Positions 54,420 to 64,000 of a DNA stretch of 64,000 nucleotides are shown here, one piece after another; position 1 is the stretch's first letter; every line of letters starts with the position of its first letter. The DNA is taken from NCBI RefSeq assembly GCF_026020075.1, contig NZ_CP102772.1, forward strand, positions 620,001 through 684,000, in the 5' to 3' direction. The position numbers and the translations under genes were made by a program. The notes under the pieces were generated by a model that worked only from the letters and a program-made list of their open reading frames with translations, had not been told where the DNA came from and ran no database searches. The stretch is from Bosea sp. NBC_00550 (GTDB lineage: Bacteria; Pseudomonadota; Alphaproteobacteria; Rhizobiales; Beijerinckiaceae).

Positions 54420-55205
54420 ATGAATGCTTCATATGAACGAGATGGGCAACTTGTGGAATTCGTTCAATCGAACGGATATGTTTCGATTGAAGATCTATCT
54501 CGCTCGTTCGGCCTTTCGCCTCAAAGCATTCGACGCCTCGTCAACCGGCTGTCTGATCAAGGCAAGTTGAAGCGCTCTCACGGCGGGGTCAGCCCGCCTA
54601 CCGACGGGGCCAATCTGGAATACAGGACGAGGCAGGTGCTTCGTTTGGCCGAGAAGAAGCTGATCGCAGCCGCAGTCGCGCGGTTCGTGCCCAATGGCGC
54701 TTCGTTGTTCATCGGACTGGGGACGACCCCGGAATGTGTGGCGGTCGCTCTCGCGGATCACAGTGATCTGCGCGTGTTCACGAACAGCCTGAACGTTGCG
54801 GCTGCCTTGTCGGCCAATCCCGGCGTCGAGATTGCCATTGCCGGAGGACTGCTGCGCCGCCGCGACCGCGACGTCATCGGTTCGGGGGCTGTCGCTTTTT
54901 TCCGACGCTACAAGGTGGACTTCTCCATTTTCGGTGTAGGCGGCGTCGACCCCGACGGTATGCTCCTCGATTTCGACGAGGGCGAGGTCGAGGCGCGCGA
55001 GGCGATGGTCGAAGGATCGCGAAACTCGCTTCTCGTCGCCGACCACACGAAGTTCGGCCGCAGCGTCCCGGTCAGGGGCGGCAAGATTGGCGAGGTCGAC
55101 CATCTCTTCACGGATCGACTCCCGCCGGCCGAATTCATGCCGGCCATCAGGAAAGGCGACGTTCAGGTGCACCACCCACCTGATGACCGTGTCACGGCCG
55201 CGTAA
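54420..55205 (+). CDS. DeoR-family transcriptional regulator (GlpR-like)
   Basis: 261 residues from ATG 54420. The N-terminal helix-turn-helix (YVSIEDLSRSFGLSPQSIRR then LSDQGKLKRSHGG) precedes the DeoR sensor domain (IGLGTTPECVAVAL, IAIAGGLLRRRDRDVIG, FGVGGVDPDGMLLDFDEGEV). Such regulators respond to sugar or glycerol phosphates. It heads an operon with an importer, a glycerophosphodiesterase and a phosphatase, so a glycerol-phosphate-type inducer is plausible. Confidence 0.87.
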   Translation: MNASYERDGQLVEFVQSNGYVSIEDLSRSFGLSPQSIRRLVNRLSDQGKLKRSHGGVSPPTDGANLEYRTRQVLRLAEKKLIAAAVARFVPNGASLFIGLGTTPECVAVALADHSDLRVFTNSLNVAAALSANPGVEIAIAGGLLRRRDRDVIGSGAVAFFRRYKVDFSIFGVGGVDPDGMLLDFDEGEVEAREAMVEGSRNSLLVADHTKFGRSVPVRGGKIGEVDHLFTDRLPPAEFMPAIRKGDVQVHHPPDDRVTAA

Positions 55206-55248
55206 CGCGGCCGGGCAAGAACAAAAAAGAAAACATAGGGAGGAAGAG

Positions 55249-56799
55249 ATGACGCTTTTGAGAGCATCGGCGCTTGCGGGCGCCTTCGTCGCATGCCTCG
55301 TTCTGGCGGGCCCCTCGTCGCAGGCGCAGGACAATCGACCGACCTTGCGCATCGCGGTTCAGGCCAACCCGCCCACGGCTGAGCCGCTCGATGCCGAATC
55401 GAATGTCGGCTACCGCACCAACTATTCCATCCACGACACACTGCTGCAGTTCGACTATGGCGGCGATTTCCAATTGAAGCCGCATCTCGCGGAAAGCTGG
55501 AGCTGGAAGTCGCCGACCGAGCTTGAAGTGAAGCTTCGGCATGGCGTGAAATTCCACGACGGCAACGAGATGACGTCCGAGGACGTGGTCTTCTCGTTCG
55601 GCCCCGAACGTCTGACGGGGCAGAAAGCGCCAGGCTTTCCGATGGTTCGGCGCTACTGGGTCAGTCTCGACAAGGTGGAAGCCGTCGACCGCTACACGGT
55701 GCGTTTTTCCTCCAAGTATCAGGACCCGATCTTCGAGCAGCGCCTCGCAGCCTGGACAGCGCAGATCATCTCCAAGGCGGCTTACCTCAAGGCGCCGGAC
55801 TACAATGCCTGGCGTCTCAAGCCCGTTGGAGCCGGCCCCTATAAGGTCGACCGCGTCGTCGCGAACGATGCCATCGTCCTCACCGCCCATGACGATTACT
55901 GGGGTGGCAAGCCGAACGCCAAGACGGTGTTGTTCAAGGTCGTCCCGGAGGTGTCCGCGCGCGTAGCCGGGCTCCTGGCAGGTGACTATGACATCGCCTC
56001 CGACATCCCGCCCGACCAGCTCAAAGTTCTCGAACGCAACCAGGACATCAAGATCGTCGGCGGCCCGGTGAACAACCACCGTGTGATCTGGTTCGACAAG
56101 ACGCACCCTGTTCTCAAGGATCCGCGCGTCCGGCAGGCAATGATCGTCTCGATCGACCGGCAGGCGATCGTCGAGGCCATGTGGGATGGCCGCACTAAAA
56201 TCCCCAACGGGCTGCAATACGATTTCTACGGCAAGATGTATCTGCAGGACTTTCCGAAATACCGCTACGATCCGGAAGAGGCGAAGAAACTCCTCAGGGA
56301 GGCGGGTTACAAGGGCGAGGAAATCACCTTCCGCAGCTTCAACAACTACTACACAGCGGAGTTGGCGACGACGCAGGCCATGGTGGCGATGTGGCAGTCG
56401 GTCGGCCTCAACGTCCGTATCGTGATGGTTGAACCTGGCGGGGCCCTGTTTGCGCCGGGCGATGGGCGCGCGGCTGGCAACTGGTCGAATTCAGCGCTCC
56501 TGCCGGATCCGCTGTTCTCGCTATGGAGCCAGCACGGCCCGGCCAGCGTGCAGAAGGCCCAGGGCGCCTGGGAAAGCGAGGAGTTCTACAAGCAAGGCGA
56601 GATTCTGGAACGCGCCACCGATATCCAGACGCGCCGCGAGGCCTTTCGGCGCATGCTGCAGATCAACGAGTGGGACGATCCCGGCGTCAGCAGCCTTCAC
56701 CAGAACGCTGTGTTCTACGGCATCCGCAAAAATGTGGACTGGGCGCCCTACATCTTCCTCTACATGGATCTCGGCCCGGCGCGGCTGAAGTTCAAGTAG
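55249..56799 (+). CDS. ABC transporter substrate-binding protein, family 5 (peptide/nickel/opine class)
   Basis: 516 residues from the ATG preceded by AGGGAGGAAG. A signal peptide (MTLLRASALAGAFVACLVLA, cleaved near SSQAQ) is followed by the DppA/OppA-like fold: LKPHLAESWSWKSPTELEVK, LRHGVKFHDGNEMTSEDVVF, and the PVNNHRVIWFD region. Class members bind peptides, opines, sugars or glycosides. The downstream phosphodiesterase and phosphatase suggest a glycerophosphodiester-like ligand, as inference. Confidence 0.9.
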   Translation: MTLLRASALAGAFVACLVLAGPSSQAQDNRPTLRIAVQANPPTAEPLDAESNVGYRTNYSIHDTLLQFDYGGDFQLKPHLAESWSWKSPTELEVKLRHGVKFHDGNEMTSEDVVFSFGPERLTGQKAPGFPMVRRYWVSLDKVEAVDRYTVRFSSKYQDPIFEQRLAAWTAQIISKAAYLKAPDYNAWRLKPVGAGPYKVDRVVANDAIVLTAHDDYWGGKPNAKTVLFKVVPEVSARVAGLLAGDYDIASDIPPDQLKVLERNQDIKIVGGPVNNHRVIWFDKTHPVLKDPRVRQAMIVSIDRQAIVEAMWDGRTKIPNGLQYDFYGKMYLQDFPKYRYDPEEAKKLLREAGYKGEEITFRSFNNYYTAELATTQAMVAMWQSVGLNVRIVMVEPGGALFAPGDGRAAGNWSNSALLPDPLFSLWSQHGPASVQKAQGAWESEEFYKQGEILERATDIQTRREAFRRMLQINEWDDPGVSSLHQNAVFYGIRKNVDWAPYIFLYMDLGPARLKFK

Positions 56800-56801
56800 C
56801 C

Positions 56802-58553
56802 ATGGCGCTGCTCTCGATCCGGGATCTCGACGTGCACTATCCGGCGGCCGGGCGCCTCGTTCCGGCCGTCAGGGGCGTGAACCTCTCGCTTGGGGAGCGC
56901 GAAATACTCGGGGTCGTGGGGGAAAGCGGGTCGGGCAAAACGGTCAGTTGCCTCAGCCTTATGGGGCTTCTGGGGCCGCGGGCCGAGGCGAGCGGCACGG
57001 TTCATTTCGATGGCCGCGAAATCGACGTCGCGGCCGTCGTCCACGAACGCCGCCAGGGCAGGTTGCCACTGGCAATGATCTTTCAGGATGCGACAGGCGG
57101 ACTCAATCCAATCCGGACCGTCGGTTCGCAGATCGCTGAGATTTTCGTTCACAGGGATGGCGCATCTCAGAAGACAGCTTGGGACAAGGCCGTCGAACTG
57201 CTGGAAACCGTGGGCATCCGCGAGCCGCGCGAGCGAGCCTCTAGCTACCCGCATCAAATGTCGGGAGGCATGAACCAGCGTGTGATGATCGCGATGGCAC
57301 TTGCCGCATCCCCGCGCGTCCTTATCGCAGATGAACCCACGACCGCGCTGGACGTCACCGTCCAGGCTCAGATCTGCAAGCTGCTTCGACTGTTGGTCGA
57401 GCGCGAGGGCTTGTCGATCATCTTCGTCTCCCATGATCTGGATCTTGTCACGAGCTTCTGCGATCGCGTCGCCGTGATGTACCGCGGAGCGGTCGTGGAG
57501 TGTGACACCAGCGAAGCTATCCGCCGCGCACCCAGGCATCCCTACACCGCAGCGCTCTTCGCCGCGATTCCCGGGCATCGACCGCCTTTCTCGCAGCTCG
57601 AGGAAATCCCCCAGAATCTCGACGCTCCGCTGTCGGCATCGCCGACACAGCCGGACCTGCAGAAGGTGGATGTGACGCCGCAGCTTGCGTCCGAGCCCGC
57701 CGAGCAGCCGGCCATGATCGAGGTCTCGGACGTCGCCTATCATTTCGCGAAACGGCGCTGGTTCAGCCGCTCCACGCATATCACCAAGGCGGTCGACGGC
57801 ATCTCCTTCGCGGTTCCGGCGGGAACGACCTTCGGTATCATCGGTGAAAGCGGCTGCGGCAAGAGCACGCTCGCGAGCTTGCTCATTGGCGATCGCGAGC
57901 CGCAGAGCGGCGGCATCAGCGTCGGCGGCCGCAGCATGAAGGAGCTTCTGGCGCATGGCCGGCGGGCCTATGCACGCCGGGTCCAGATGGTTGCCCAGGA
58001 CCATTACGGATCGATGGATCGGCGCCAGACCGTCGGCCCGCAGATCGAGGAAGCATGTCGCATCCATTTCCCTGAGCGCTCCGGGGCGCGTCGGCGCGAG
58101 GATGCGCTGCGTATGCTGCAGGCGGTCGGCCTCGGCGAAGCGCACTACGCCAAGCTCCCGCACCAGCTCAGCGGCGGCCAGCGCCAGCGCGTCGCGATCG
58201 CGCGCGCATTGATCGTCGAGCCCGACATCCTGATCTGCGACGAGCCGACCTCGGCGCTCGATGTCTCGATCCAGGCGCAGGTCCTCAATCTTCTGCTCAG
58301 GCTGCAGCGCGAGCTCGACCTGACCATCCTGCTGATCAGCCACGACATCCGCGTCGTAGCCCATATGTCGCATGCGATCGGCGTTATGCGCGCTGGCGTG
58401 ATGGTCGAGCAGGGACCGGCCCAGGAGGTGCTCTCCAATCCCAGGCATGCCTATTCGCGCAGCCTCTTCGCCGCCGCCCCGACCTCGCGGCGCGCAAGCA
58501 TTCCCATGTCGCTACCCAGCACCGAATCGCTGCTGAAGGACGCGATCCCATGA
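56802..58553 (+). CDS. ABC transporter ATPase, fused DppD-DppF type
   Basis: 583 residues with two full cassettes. The first has [20 protein letters not shown], signature [14 protein letters not shown] and [12 protein letters not shown]; the second has [32 protein letters not shown] and [12 protein letters not shown]. Both look catalytically competent. Each also has the oligopeptide-transporter C-terminal part ([25 protein letters not shown]). It starts 2 bp after the binding-protein stop and its own stop overlaps the next start. Confidence 0.92.
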   Translation: MALLSIRDLDVHYPAAGRLVPAVRGVNLSLGEREILGVVGESGSGKTVSCLSLMGLLGPRAEASGTVHFDGREIDVAAVVHERRQGRLPLAMIFQDATGGLNPIRTVGSQIAEIFVHRDGASQKTAWDKAVELLETVGIREPRERASSYPHQMSGGMNQRVMIAMALAASPRVLIADEPTTALDVTVQAQICKLLRLLVEREGLSIIFVSHDLDLVTSFCDRVAVMYRGAVVECDTSEAIRRAPRHPYTAALFAAIPGHRPPFSQLEEIPQNLDAPLSASPTQPDLQKVDVTPQLASEPAEQPAMIEVSDVAYHFAKRRWFSRSTHITKAVDGISFAVPAGTTFGIIGESGCGKSTLASLLIGDREPQSGGISVGGRSMKELLAHGRRAYARRVQMVAQDHYGSMDRRQTVGPQIEEACRIHFPERSGARRREDALRMLQAVGLGEAHYAKLPHQLSGGQRQRVAIARALIVEPDILICDEPTSALDVSIQAQVLNLLLRLQRELDLTILLISHDIRVVAHMSHAIGVMRAGVMVEQGPAQEVLSNPRHAYSRSLFAAAPTSRRASIPMSLPSTESLLKDAIP

Positions 58554-59467
58554 CCAGAACCGTCCTGATCGCCTTCGCGCGACTCCTGATAACCGTCCTG
58601 CTCGCTGTGACCTTCGTCTTCGTCATCCTGCGCGTCAGTGGCGATCCTGCACGCGCTCTGCTGCCCGTCGATGCGCCCGAGGACCAGATCGCGGCGGTGC
58701 GGACCGAATGGGGCTTGGATAAGCCGCTTCCTGAACAATACCTCACCTACGTCATGAAGCTGGCAAGCGGCGATTTCGGCCTCTCGCTGAACGATAGACA
58801 GCCGGCCTTGCGGGTCGTCGCCGAGAAGATTCCGGCGACGTTGCTGCTGATGGGGACGGGTCTTGTCATTGCCTTTACGGTCGGATCGGCGCTGGGCCTT
58901 CTCGCCGCCAGCTATCGCGGACGCGCTCCCGACCGTCTGATCATGTCGCTGGCGATCTTTGTTCACAGCATACCGAGCTTCCTGTTCGGCATCCTGCTCA
59001 TACTCCTCCTCGCCGTGGCGCTGCGCCTGTTGCCGAGCGGCGGCGGGCCATCGCTTCTGCACCTCGTCATGCCTGCCGCGGTGATCGGCCTGTCCCAGGC
59101 CGGCGTCGTCGCCCGTTTCGTCCGCTCCAGCACACTGGAGGTGTTGGCGCAGCCCTACATCACGGTCGCAAGCCTCAAGCCCCTGCCGCGCTGGTATTTC
59201 ATTCGCGCCCATGTGCTGCCGGGTTCGGCACTGCCATTGCTGACGCTCTTTGGGTTCTCGCTCGGAGGGATCATCGCCGGCGCGGCCATCGTCGAGTCAG
59301 TCTTCGCTTGGCCGGGAGTCGGCCGGTTCCTCGTGTTCTCGGTGGCACGCCGCGACGTGGCGGTCGTCCAGACAATCGTGGTGCTGGTCGCGACGATGAT
59401 GGCGTTCGCCAATCTCGCGACGGATCTCCTCTACGCCATCTTCGACCCTCGGCTGCGCACGTCATGA
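58550..59467 (+). CDS. ABC transporter permease, DppB-like
   Basis: 305 residues and about six membrane segments. RVSGDPARALLPVDAPEDQI and YLTYVMKLASGDFGLSLNDR after the first span are typical of DppB/OppB, and the EAA-like loop is KPLPRWYFIRAHVLPGSALP. It forms the channel with the next gene product. ATGA overlaps join it to both neighbours. Confidence 0.92.
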   Translation: MTRTVLIAFARLLITVLLAVTFVFVILRVSGDPARALLPVDAPEDQIAAVRTEWGLDKPLPEQYLTYVMKLASGDFGLSLNDRQPALRVVAEKIPATLLLMGTGLVIAFTVGSALGLLAASYRGRAPDRLIMSLAIFVHSIPSFLFGILLILLLAVALRLLPSGGGPSLLHLVMPAAVIGLSQAGVVARFVRSSTLEVLAQPYITVASLKPLPRWYFIRAHVLPGSALPLLTLFGFSLGGIIAGAAIVESVFAWPGVGRFLVFSVARRDVAVVQTIVVLVATMMAFANLATDLLYAIFDPRLRTS

Positions 59468-60324
59468 CGGACCTGATCGCTCCCGGACCGGTGCGGCCCC
59501 GCAGGCGGCGCGAGATCGCCGTCACCCTGGCTGCGGTTATGGTGATCCTGTTCATCCTCGTCGCGATCTTCGCCGAACGACTGGCGCCCTATGGTTTCGC
59601 GTCCATCGATCTGCGCGCGCGCAACACGCCGCCCATCTTTTTCGGTGGCTCATTCCACCACGTCCTGGGCACGGACGAACTGGGGCGCGACATCCTCAGC
59701 CGTCTGATGATCTCGGTGCGAGTCAGCCTCCTCGTTTCGGTACTCGCCTGTCTCATCGCCGCGACCATCGGCGTCACGCTCGGCCTCGCCGCCGCCTTCC
59801 TGCGCGGCTGGGTGGACAGCCTCATCCGGGTCGCGATCGATTTCCACGCATCCGTCCCTTTCCTCATCTTCGCGCTAGCGATCCTCGCCTTCTTCGGAAA
59901 CAACATCGTTCTGTTCGTCGTGTTGCTCGGCACCTATGGCTGGGAGCGCTATGCCCGGCTTGTGCGCGCTCTCGCGCTCGTCGAGTACGAGAAGGGTTAT
60001 GTGCTCGCCCTGCGCCGACTCGGCGCCGGCGAGGTAGCGATCGCCGTCAAGCATGTGCTGCCCAACGTCGCGGCGATCATCATCGTCAACATGACAATCG
60101 CGCTGCCCGAACTCATCCTGCTGGAATCGGGGCTAAGCTTCCTGGGGGTCGGCATCCAGCCGCCGCTCGCCAGTCTCGGCAACATGGTCGGCCTCGGACG
60201 CGACTATATCGTCACGTCCTGGTGGATCGCGACGATCCCGGGCATCGCCATCTTCATCCTTACCCTGTCGATCAGCACCATCGGCGACTGGCTGCGCGAC
60301 GTCACGGATCCGAGTCTGAAATGA
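59464..60324 (+). CDS. ABC transporter permease, DppC-like
   Basis: 286 residues from ATG 59464. An N-terminal membrane segment is followed by the DppC-type periplasmic stretch (HVLGTDELGRDILSRLMISV) and five further spans. The coupling loop is RRLGAGEVAIAVKHVLPNVA and GLSFLGVGIQPPLASLG is the family landmark. Its start and stop overlap neighbours by ATGA, so translation is coupled with the phosphodiesterase downstream. Confidence 0.92.
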   Translation: MTDLIAPGPVRPRRRREIAVTLAAVMVILFILVAIFAERLAPYGFASIDLRARNTPPIFFGGSFHHVLGTDELGRDILSRLMISVRVSLLVSVLACLIAATIGVTLGLAAAFLRGWVDSLIRVAIDFHASVPFLIFALAILAFFGNNIVLFVVLLGTYGWERYARLVRALALVEYEKGYVLALRRLGAGEVAIAVKHVLPNVAAIIIVNMTIALPELILLESGLSFLGVGIQPPLASLGNMVGLGRDYIVTSWWIATIPGIAIFILTLSISTIGDWLRDVTDPSLK

Positions 60325-61091
60325 ACGATACACAGCATTTCCCGCTCCCGGAGATCGCAGCTCACCGTGGCGGCAGCCGCTTTCCGGAGAATACGCTATC
60401 GGGATTTCGCCACGCTGCCTCTTACGGCGTCGAACAGGTTGAACTGGATGTTCATCTGACCAGCGACGACCAGTTGCTCGTCATGCATGACGAGACACTG
60501 GATCAGACCAGCTTCGGCACGGGGCCGATCAGCCGCTTCACGCTCGCGGAAATCCAATCCAGTTCGTTGCGTCAGATCGACGAAAGCGCCCCGTCGCTCG
60601 ACCAGGCGCTGGCCGCCCTCGCGCCTAGCCGGATGCGAGTTCGTATCGAGGTCAAGCCTGGCGGTTCGCCTGGCGGCTACGAGAAGACCCATCGCCAGGT
60701 GATGTTGCTGGCCGGCAAGCATGGCATGAGCAACCGCATCACCGTCATGTCCTTCGATCCGGCAGCTTTAGCGTTCTTCACGGGCTCGGGGGTGCCGACG
60801 AGCCTGTCGGTCTGGCCGCACGCCCAGGCATCCATCCAAACTTTCGGGCCTGTCGTCGCGCAAGCGGCCGAGGCCGGAATCGACGATCTCGGATTGTCGT
60901 TCGCACGAACCACGCCCGACATGCTCGCACTGGCCGGCGAGGCCGGGCTTACCGCCGGCATATGGACCGTCAACGATGCGAGCCGGCTCGACTACTGGCT
61001 CAGGCAGCCGGTAGCCTACATCCTTACCGATCATCCGGACATCGCTAAACGGGTACGAGACGGGTTGCAGGGCATTGCCTCTGATGTCTGA
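60321..61091 (+). CDS. Glycerophosphodiester phosphodiesterase
   Basis: 256 residues, no signal peptide, so cytoplasmic like UgpQ. Motifs: AHRGGSRFPENTLSGF (catalytic His, metal Glu), QVELDVHLTSDDQLLVMHDE (second His), and RIEVKPGG. It hydrolyses glycerophosphodiesters to glycerol-3-phosphate and an alcohol using divalent metal. The start overlaps the permease stop, which ties the reaction to whatever the importer delivers. The next gene, a HAD phosphatase, overlaps it by 8 bp. Confidence 0.9.
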   Translation: MNDTQHFPLPEIAAHRGGSRFPENTLSGFRHAASYGVEQVELDVHLTSDDQLLVMHDETLDQTSFGTGPISRFTLAEIQSSSLRQIDESAPSLDQALAALAPSRMRVRIEVKPGGSPGGYEKTHRQVMLLAGKHGMSNRITVMSFDPAALAFFTGSGVPTSLSVWPHAQASIQTFGPVVAQAAEAGIDDLGLSFARTTPDMLALAGEAGLTAGIWTVNDASRLDYWLRQPVAYILTDHPDIAKRVRDGLQGIASDV

Positions 61092-61899
61092 TCTCCTTGC
61101 CGGGATCGCCTCGATCGCGTCGCGCTACCAAGCATTCGTTTTCGATCTCGATGGGACGATCCTGCTCGGCGAGACGTTGCTGCCCACGGCGGCTAGAACC
61201 GTCAGCGAGCTACGGGCGCAAGGTCGCACTGTCCTATTCCTGACCAACAACACCACGGCTCGCTCGACGGAATACGCCTGCAAGCTGACTCGTCTGGGCC
61301 TGCCGGTCGAGGCAGAGGACGTCGTCACCGCCGCGCATGTCCTGATCGAGCTGCTCAAGCGGGAAACACCAGAGGCGCGCCTGATGGTGCTGGGCGAGAG
61401 CGCCCTTGTGATGGAGCTGGAACTCGCGGGCTTCGTCGTGACCGACGAGATATCGGATACCGATATCGTCATAGCCAGCTTTGACAGGGCCTTCTGCTAC
61501 GAGAAACTGAAGCGCGCGTTCCGTGCGGTTCGGGCCGGTGCTCGGCTGATGGCGACCAACGCCGACCGCTTCCGGCCTACGGTGGACGGCGGCGAGCCAG
61601 ACGCCGCCGCGATCATCGCAGCGATCGAAGCTTCCTCCGGCGCGAAGTGCGAAGCCATCGTCGGCAAGCCGTCCGATGTCATGACTCGCTATCTGCTGGG
61701 GCGGCTCGATGCCGCTCCCGGTTGCTGCCTATTGGTCGGCGATCGCTTGGATACGGATATTGTGATGGCCAACAACGCCGGAATTGCATCGGCACTCGTA
61801 CTCACTGGAGCGACGTCCATGGACGAGGCCGAAAGCTCCGCAATTGCACCCACCTACATTCTGAGATCTCTCTCCGAAATTCTGGACGTCAAAAACTGA
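61084..61899 (+). CDS. HAD-superfamily phosphatase, NagD/phosphoglycolate-phosphatase class
   Basis: 271 residues from ATG 61084. HAD class IIA motifs: FDLDGTILLGETLLPTA, FLTNNTTARS, GKPSDVMTRYLL and VGDRLDTDIVMANNAG. Such enzymes dephosphorylate small phosphomonoesters including glycerol phosphate, phosphoglycolate and nucleotides. Coupling to the glycerophosphodiesterase suggests it removes phosphate from that reaction product. It ends the operon. Confidence 0.88.
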   Translation: MSDLLAGIASIASRYQAFVFDLDGTILLGETLLPTAARTVSELRAQGRTVLFLTNNTTARSTEYACKLTRLGLPVEAEDVVTAAHVLIELLKRETPEARLMVLGESALVMELELAGFVVTDEISDTDIVIASFDRAFCYEKLKRAFRAVRAGARLMATNADRFRPTVDGGEPDAAAIIAAIEASSGAKCEAIVGKPSDVMTRYLLGRLDAAPGCCLLVGDRLDTDIVMANNAGIASALVLTGATSMDEAESSAIAPTYILRSLSEILDVKN

Positions 61900-62050
61900 G
61901 TTGTGCCGCTGGCAGCGAAGATCCTGAATCAGATTTGGGAAGCGGCCTGAGATCGAGCCATCCCGGGTGACATGATAAAAAGCCGAGTGCGCTTACGGGT
62001 ATCCACCGAATGTCCCGAAATGGCGCAAGATCGATATTCCGGGGCAAAAC

Positions 62051-62506
62051 CTATGGAACATAGGCTCGCATCCGGTCGATCGTGAAAAGATAGTCGTCGC
62101 GCGATTGCGAGCTGTGGCAGGACTGGCACCGATCTGCGAAGGCCGTGCGCCTGATCTGGCGGCTGGTATCGAACTGTTGGAAATGCCAGTCGCCGGTGCT
62201 GACGTCTGCCGGGAAATCCGCGCCCCAGTTCACCCCTTTCTCCATCACGAAATACTCGGCGAGCTGACGCGCCCTCCAGACGCCGAGGACGAGCCGGGTG
62301 CCCGGCGGGAGCGGCTTGCCGGCCTTGGCCAGAGCGAGCGTCTCCGGCAGTGCGAACGCTTCCTCCTTGTTGAAGCCCCGATCGTACGTGGCGTAGAGCA
62401 CGTACTTGTCGAAGTCCTTCGGGAAGGTCGCGCGGTTGGTCTGGGCGTTCGCCGTCACGATCGAGCACAGTAGGAACGCGATCGCAGCTATGCGGTGGAC
62501 CGTCAT
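62051..62506 (-). CDS. Cytochrome P460-like c-type heme protein
   Basis: 151 residues. A signal peptide (MTVHRIAAIAFLLCSIVTAN, cleaved after AQ) is followed by FPKDFDKYVLYATYDRGFNK, then the P460 domain core, and one heme c site CQSCH near the C-terminus (FADRCQSCHSSQSRDDY). P460 family proteins oxidise hydroxylamine or detoxify NO in the periplasm; many homologues are uncharacterised. It stands alone upstream of a region of redox enzymes. Confidence 0.82.
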   Translation of the reverse strand: MTVHRIAAIAFLLCSIVTANAQTNRATFPKDFDKYVLYATYDRGFNKEEAFALPETLALAKAGKPLPPGTRLVLGVWRARQLAEYFVMEKGVNWGADFPADVSTGDWHFQQFDTSRQIRRTAFADRCQSCHSSQSRDDYLFTIDRMRAYVP

Positions 62507-62528
62507 GCTGTTTCCCTTTCGATGCGGT

Positions 62529-63362
62529 TCAATCCAGAGCGAGCGAGGTAGAGAGTTCGCGATGCTCGTCGATCTGCTGCTGGATGGTCTTCAGGTTCGC
62601 CTCGACGGCCGCCATGGCGTCCGCGCCGGCGACGAAGCGCAGCGGGAGCTTCCCGGAATCGGACAAGGTGACCATCGCACCGGCCAGCTTCGCCGGATCA
62701 CCTCCCTGGAGACCATTCATGCCTGACCAGGCAGCGACGGTCTGGGCCGTGCGCTCGGCGTAATCGTCGACCGCCAACTGGGGCCAGATCGTCGAGGCGC
62801 CCTCGACGAGGAGCTCGGTGCGAAAGAAGCCCGGCTCGACGGCCATCGTCTCGATGCCAAACGGTGCCACGTCATAGCGGAGCGATTCCATCCAACCTTC
62901 GAGGGCGAACTTCGAGGCGGCGTATGCGACGACGAATTCCTGCCCGATCAGGCCGGCCAGGGACGTGACGGTGATGACCTGGCCGGCGCGCTGCTTGCGC
63001 ATGATCGGCAGGATTGCGCGGGTGACGATCGTAGGCCCGAAGAAGTTGGTCTCCATCTGCGCCCGGAAATCGTCGGGGCCGATGTTCTCGAAGTACCCGG
63101 CGTAGAAGTTGCCGGCGTTGTTCACCAGCACGTCGATTCGACCGAAGCGATCGATCGCTGCCTTGGCGGCGCTGCCGGCGGCCTCGGGATCGGTGATGTC
63201 CAGCGCGACCGTGAGCAGGCTGTCATGCGTGCCGATCGCCTTGCGCACCCTCTCCGGATCGCGTCCCGTCGCGACGACGCGATGGCCGGCCGCGAGTGCC
63301 TTGCGTGCGATATCAATGCCCAGGCCACGGCCGGCACCGGTGACGAACCAAATCTTGGTCAT
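62529..63362 (-). CDS. Short-chain dehydrogenase/reductase
   Basis: 277 residues from ATG 63362. Classical SDR motifs: FVTGAGRGLGIDIAR for cofactor, VLVNNAGNFYAGYFENIG, and the catalytic TSLAGLIGQEF with YAASK. A preference for NADPH is suggested by RDPERVRK after the second strand. Substrate unknown. The aldo/keto reductase gene is 107 bp upstream on the same strand, so both may be co-expressed in carbonyl detoxification. Confidence 0.9.
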   Translation of the reverse strand: MTKIWFVTGAGRGLGIDIARKALAAGHRVVATGRDPERVRKAIGTHDSLLTVALDITDPEAAGSAAKAAIDRFGRIDVLVNNAGNFYAGYFENIGPDDFRAQMETNFFGPTIVTRAILPIMRKQRAGQVITVTSLAGLIGQEFVVAYAASKFALEGWMESLRYDVAPFGIETMAVEPGFFRTELLVEGASTIWPQLAVDDYAERTAQTVAAWSGMNGLQGGDPAKLAGAMVTLSDSGKLPLRFVAGADAMAAVEANLKTIQQQIDEHRELSTSLALD

Positions 63363-63469
63363 GATGTTTGCTTCTTTTGGCGATGACGCTTCGTGCCGAG
63401 GCCGCCTCATCGCCTGGGGAATCGGGCGCTCGATGGGAGCCGAGAACGTCTCGGCCCCCCTTCTGCGGA

Positions 63470-64000
<531 letters not shown>

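Overview
The window comes from a high-GC alphaproteobacterium, most likely a member of the Hyphomicrobiales. Bosea-like soil bacteria fit best. I infer this from gene content: a DUF768-like small protein, an LdtR-type MarR regulator, an RhtX-like siderophore permease, hydroxyproline and methylated-amine catabolism genes and the IS types. I did not run a taxonomic search. I recognised no rRNA, complete tRNA or CRISPR array.

Layout. 1-5908: catabolic genes. These are a 5'-cut OYE-type demethylase, a DadA-like FAD oxidoreductase, a HAD hydrolase, a LysR regulator and an enolase-superfamily enzyme; a remnant of a second demethylase lies before the enolase gene. 5955-13400: an accessory stretch of very small genes, a cupin/MarR pair around a large palindromic operator, an IS5-type remnant, ldtR, an IS256-type element with intact ends and target duplication but a frameshifted transposase, and about 1 kb without genes. 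13403-26705: a diguanylate cyclase, a ROK regulator with a sugar ABC importer and a Gfo/Idh dehydrogenase, a hydroxyproline-type catabolic pair with a GntR regulator that shares an operator sequence with it, a two-subunit chromate transporter and an EEP hydrolase. 26732-33429: a cardiolipin synthase-like protein and a siderophore uptake locus (MFS permease, unknown 125-aa protein, TonB receptor, AraC regulator).

33470-39532 is a dead mobile region. It is a Tn5053/Tn7-like transposon remnant (tniA-tniB-tniQ) with one visible end, a tniQ broken by at least four frameshifts, and a tniA whose 5' part is replaced by an IS3-family element. That IS lacks a target duplication and joins truncated sequence on both sides. 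39625-53969 holds a sulfatase/outer-membrane island: a DUF1254/DUF1214 protein, two paralogous 269-aa outer-membrane proteins, an AraC regulator, an AI-2E-family permease, an LssY-domain protein, a HAD hydrolase, a formylglycine-generating enzyme, its likely arylsulfatase client, small lipoproteins, and a scrambled sulfatase pseudogene.

54420-61899 is a tightly overlapping operon: a DeoR regulator, a peptide-type ABC importer, a glycerophosphodiester phosphodiesterase and a HAD phosphatase. It reads like an import-and-dephosphorylation pathway for a glycerophosphodiester-like compound, and it is the best candidate here for an undescribed system. The window ends with a cytochrome P460-like protein, an SDR and a 5'-cut aldo/keto reductase.
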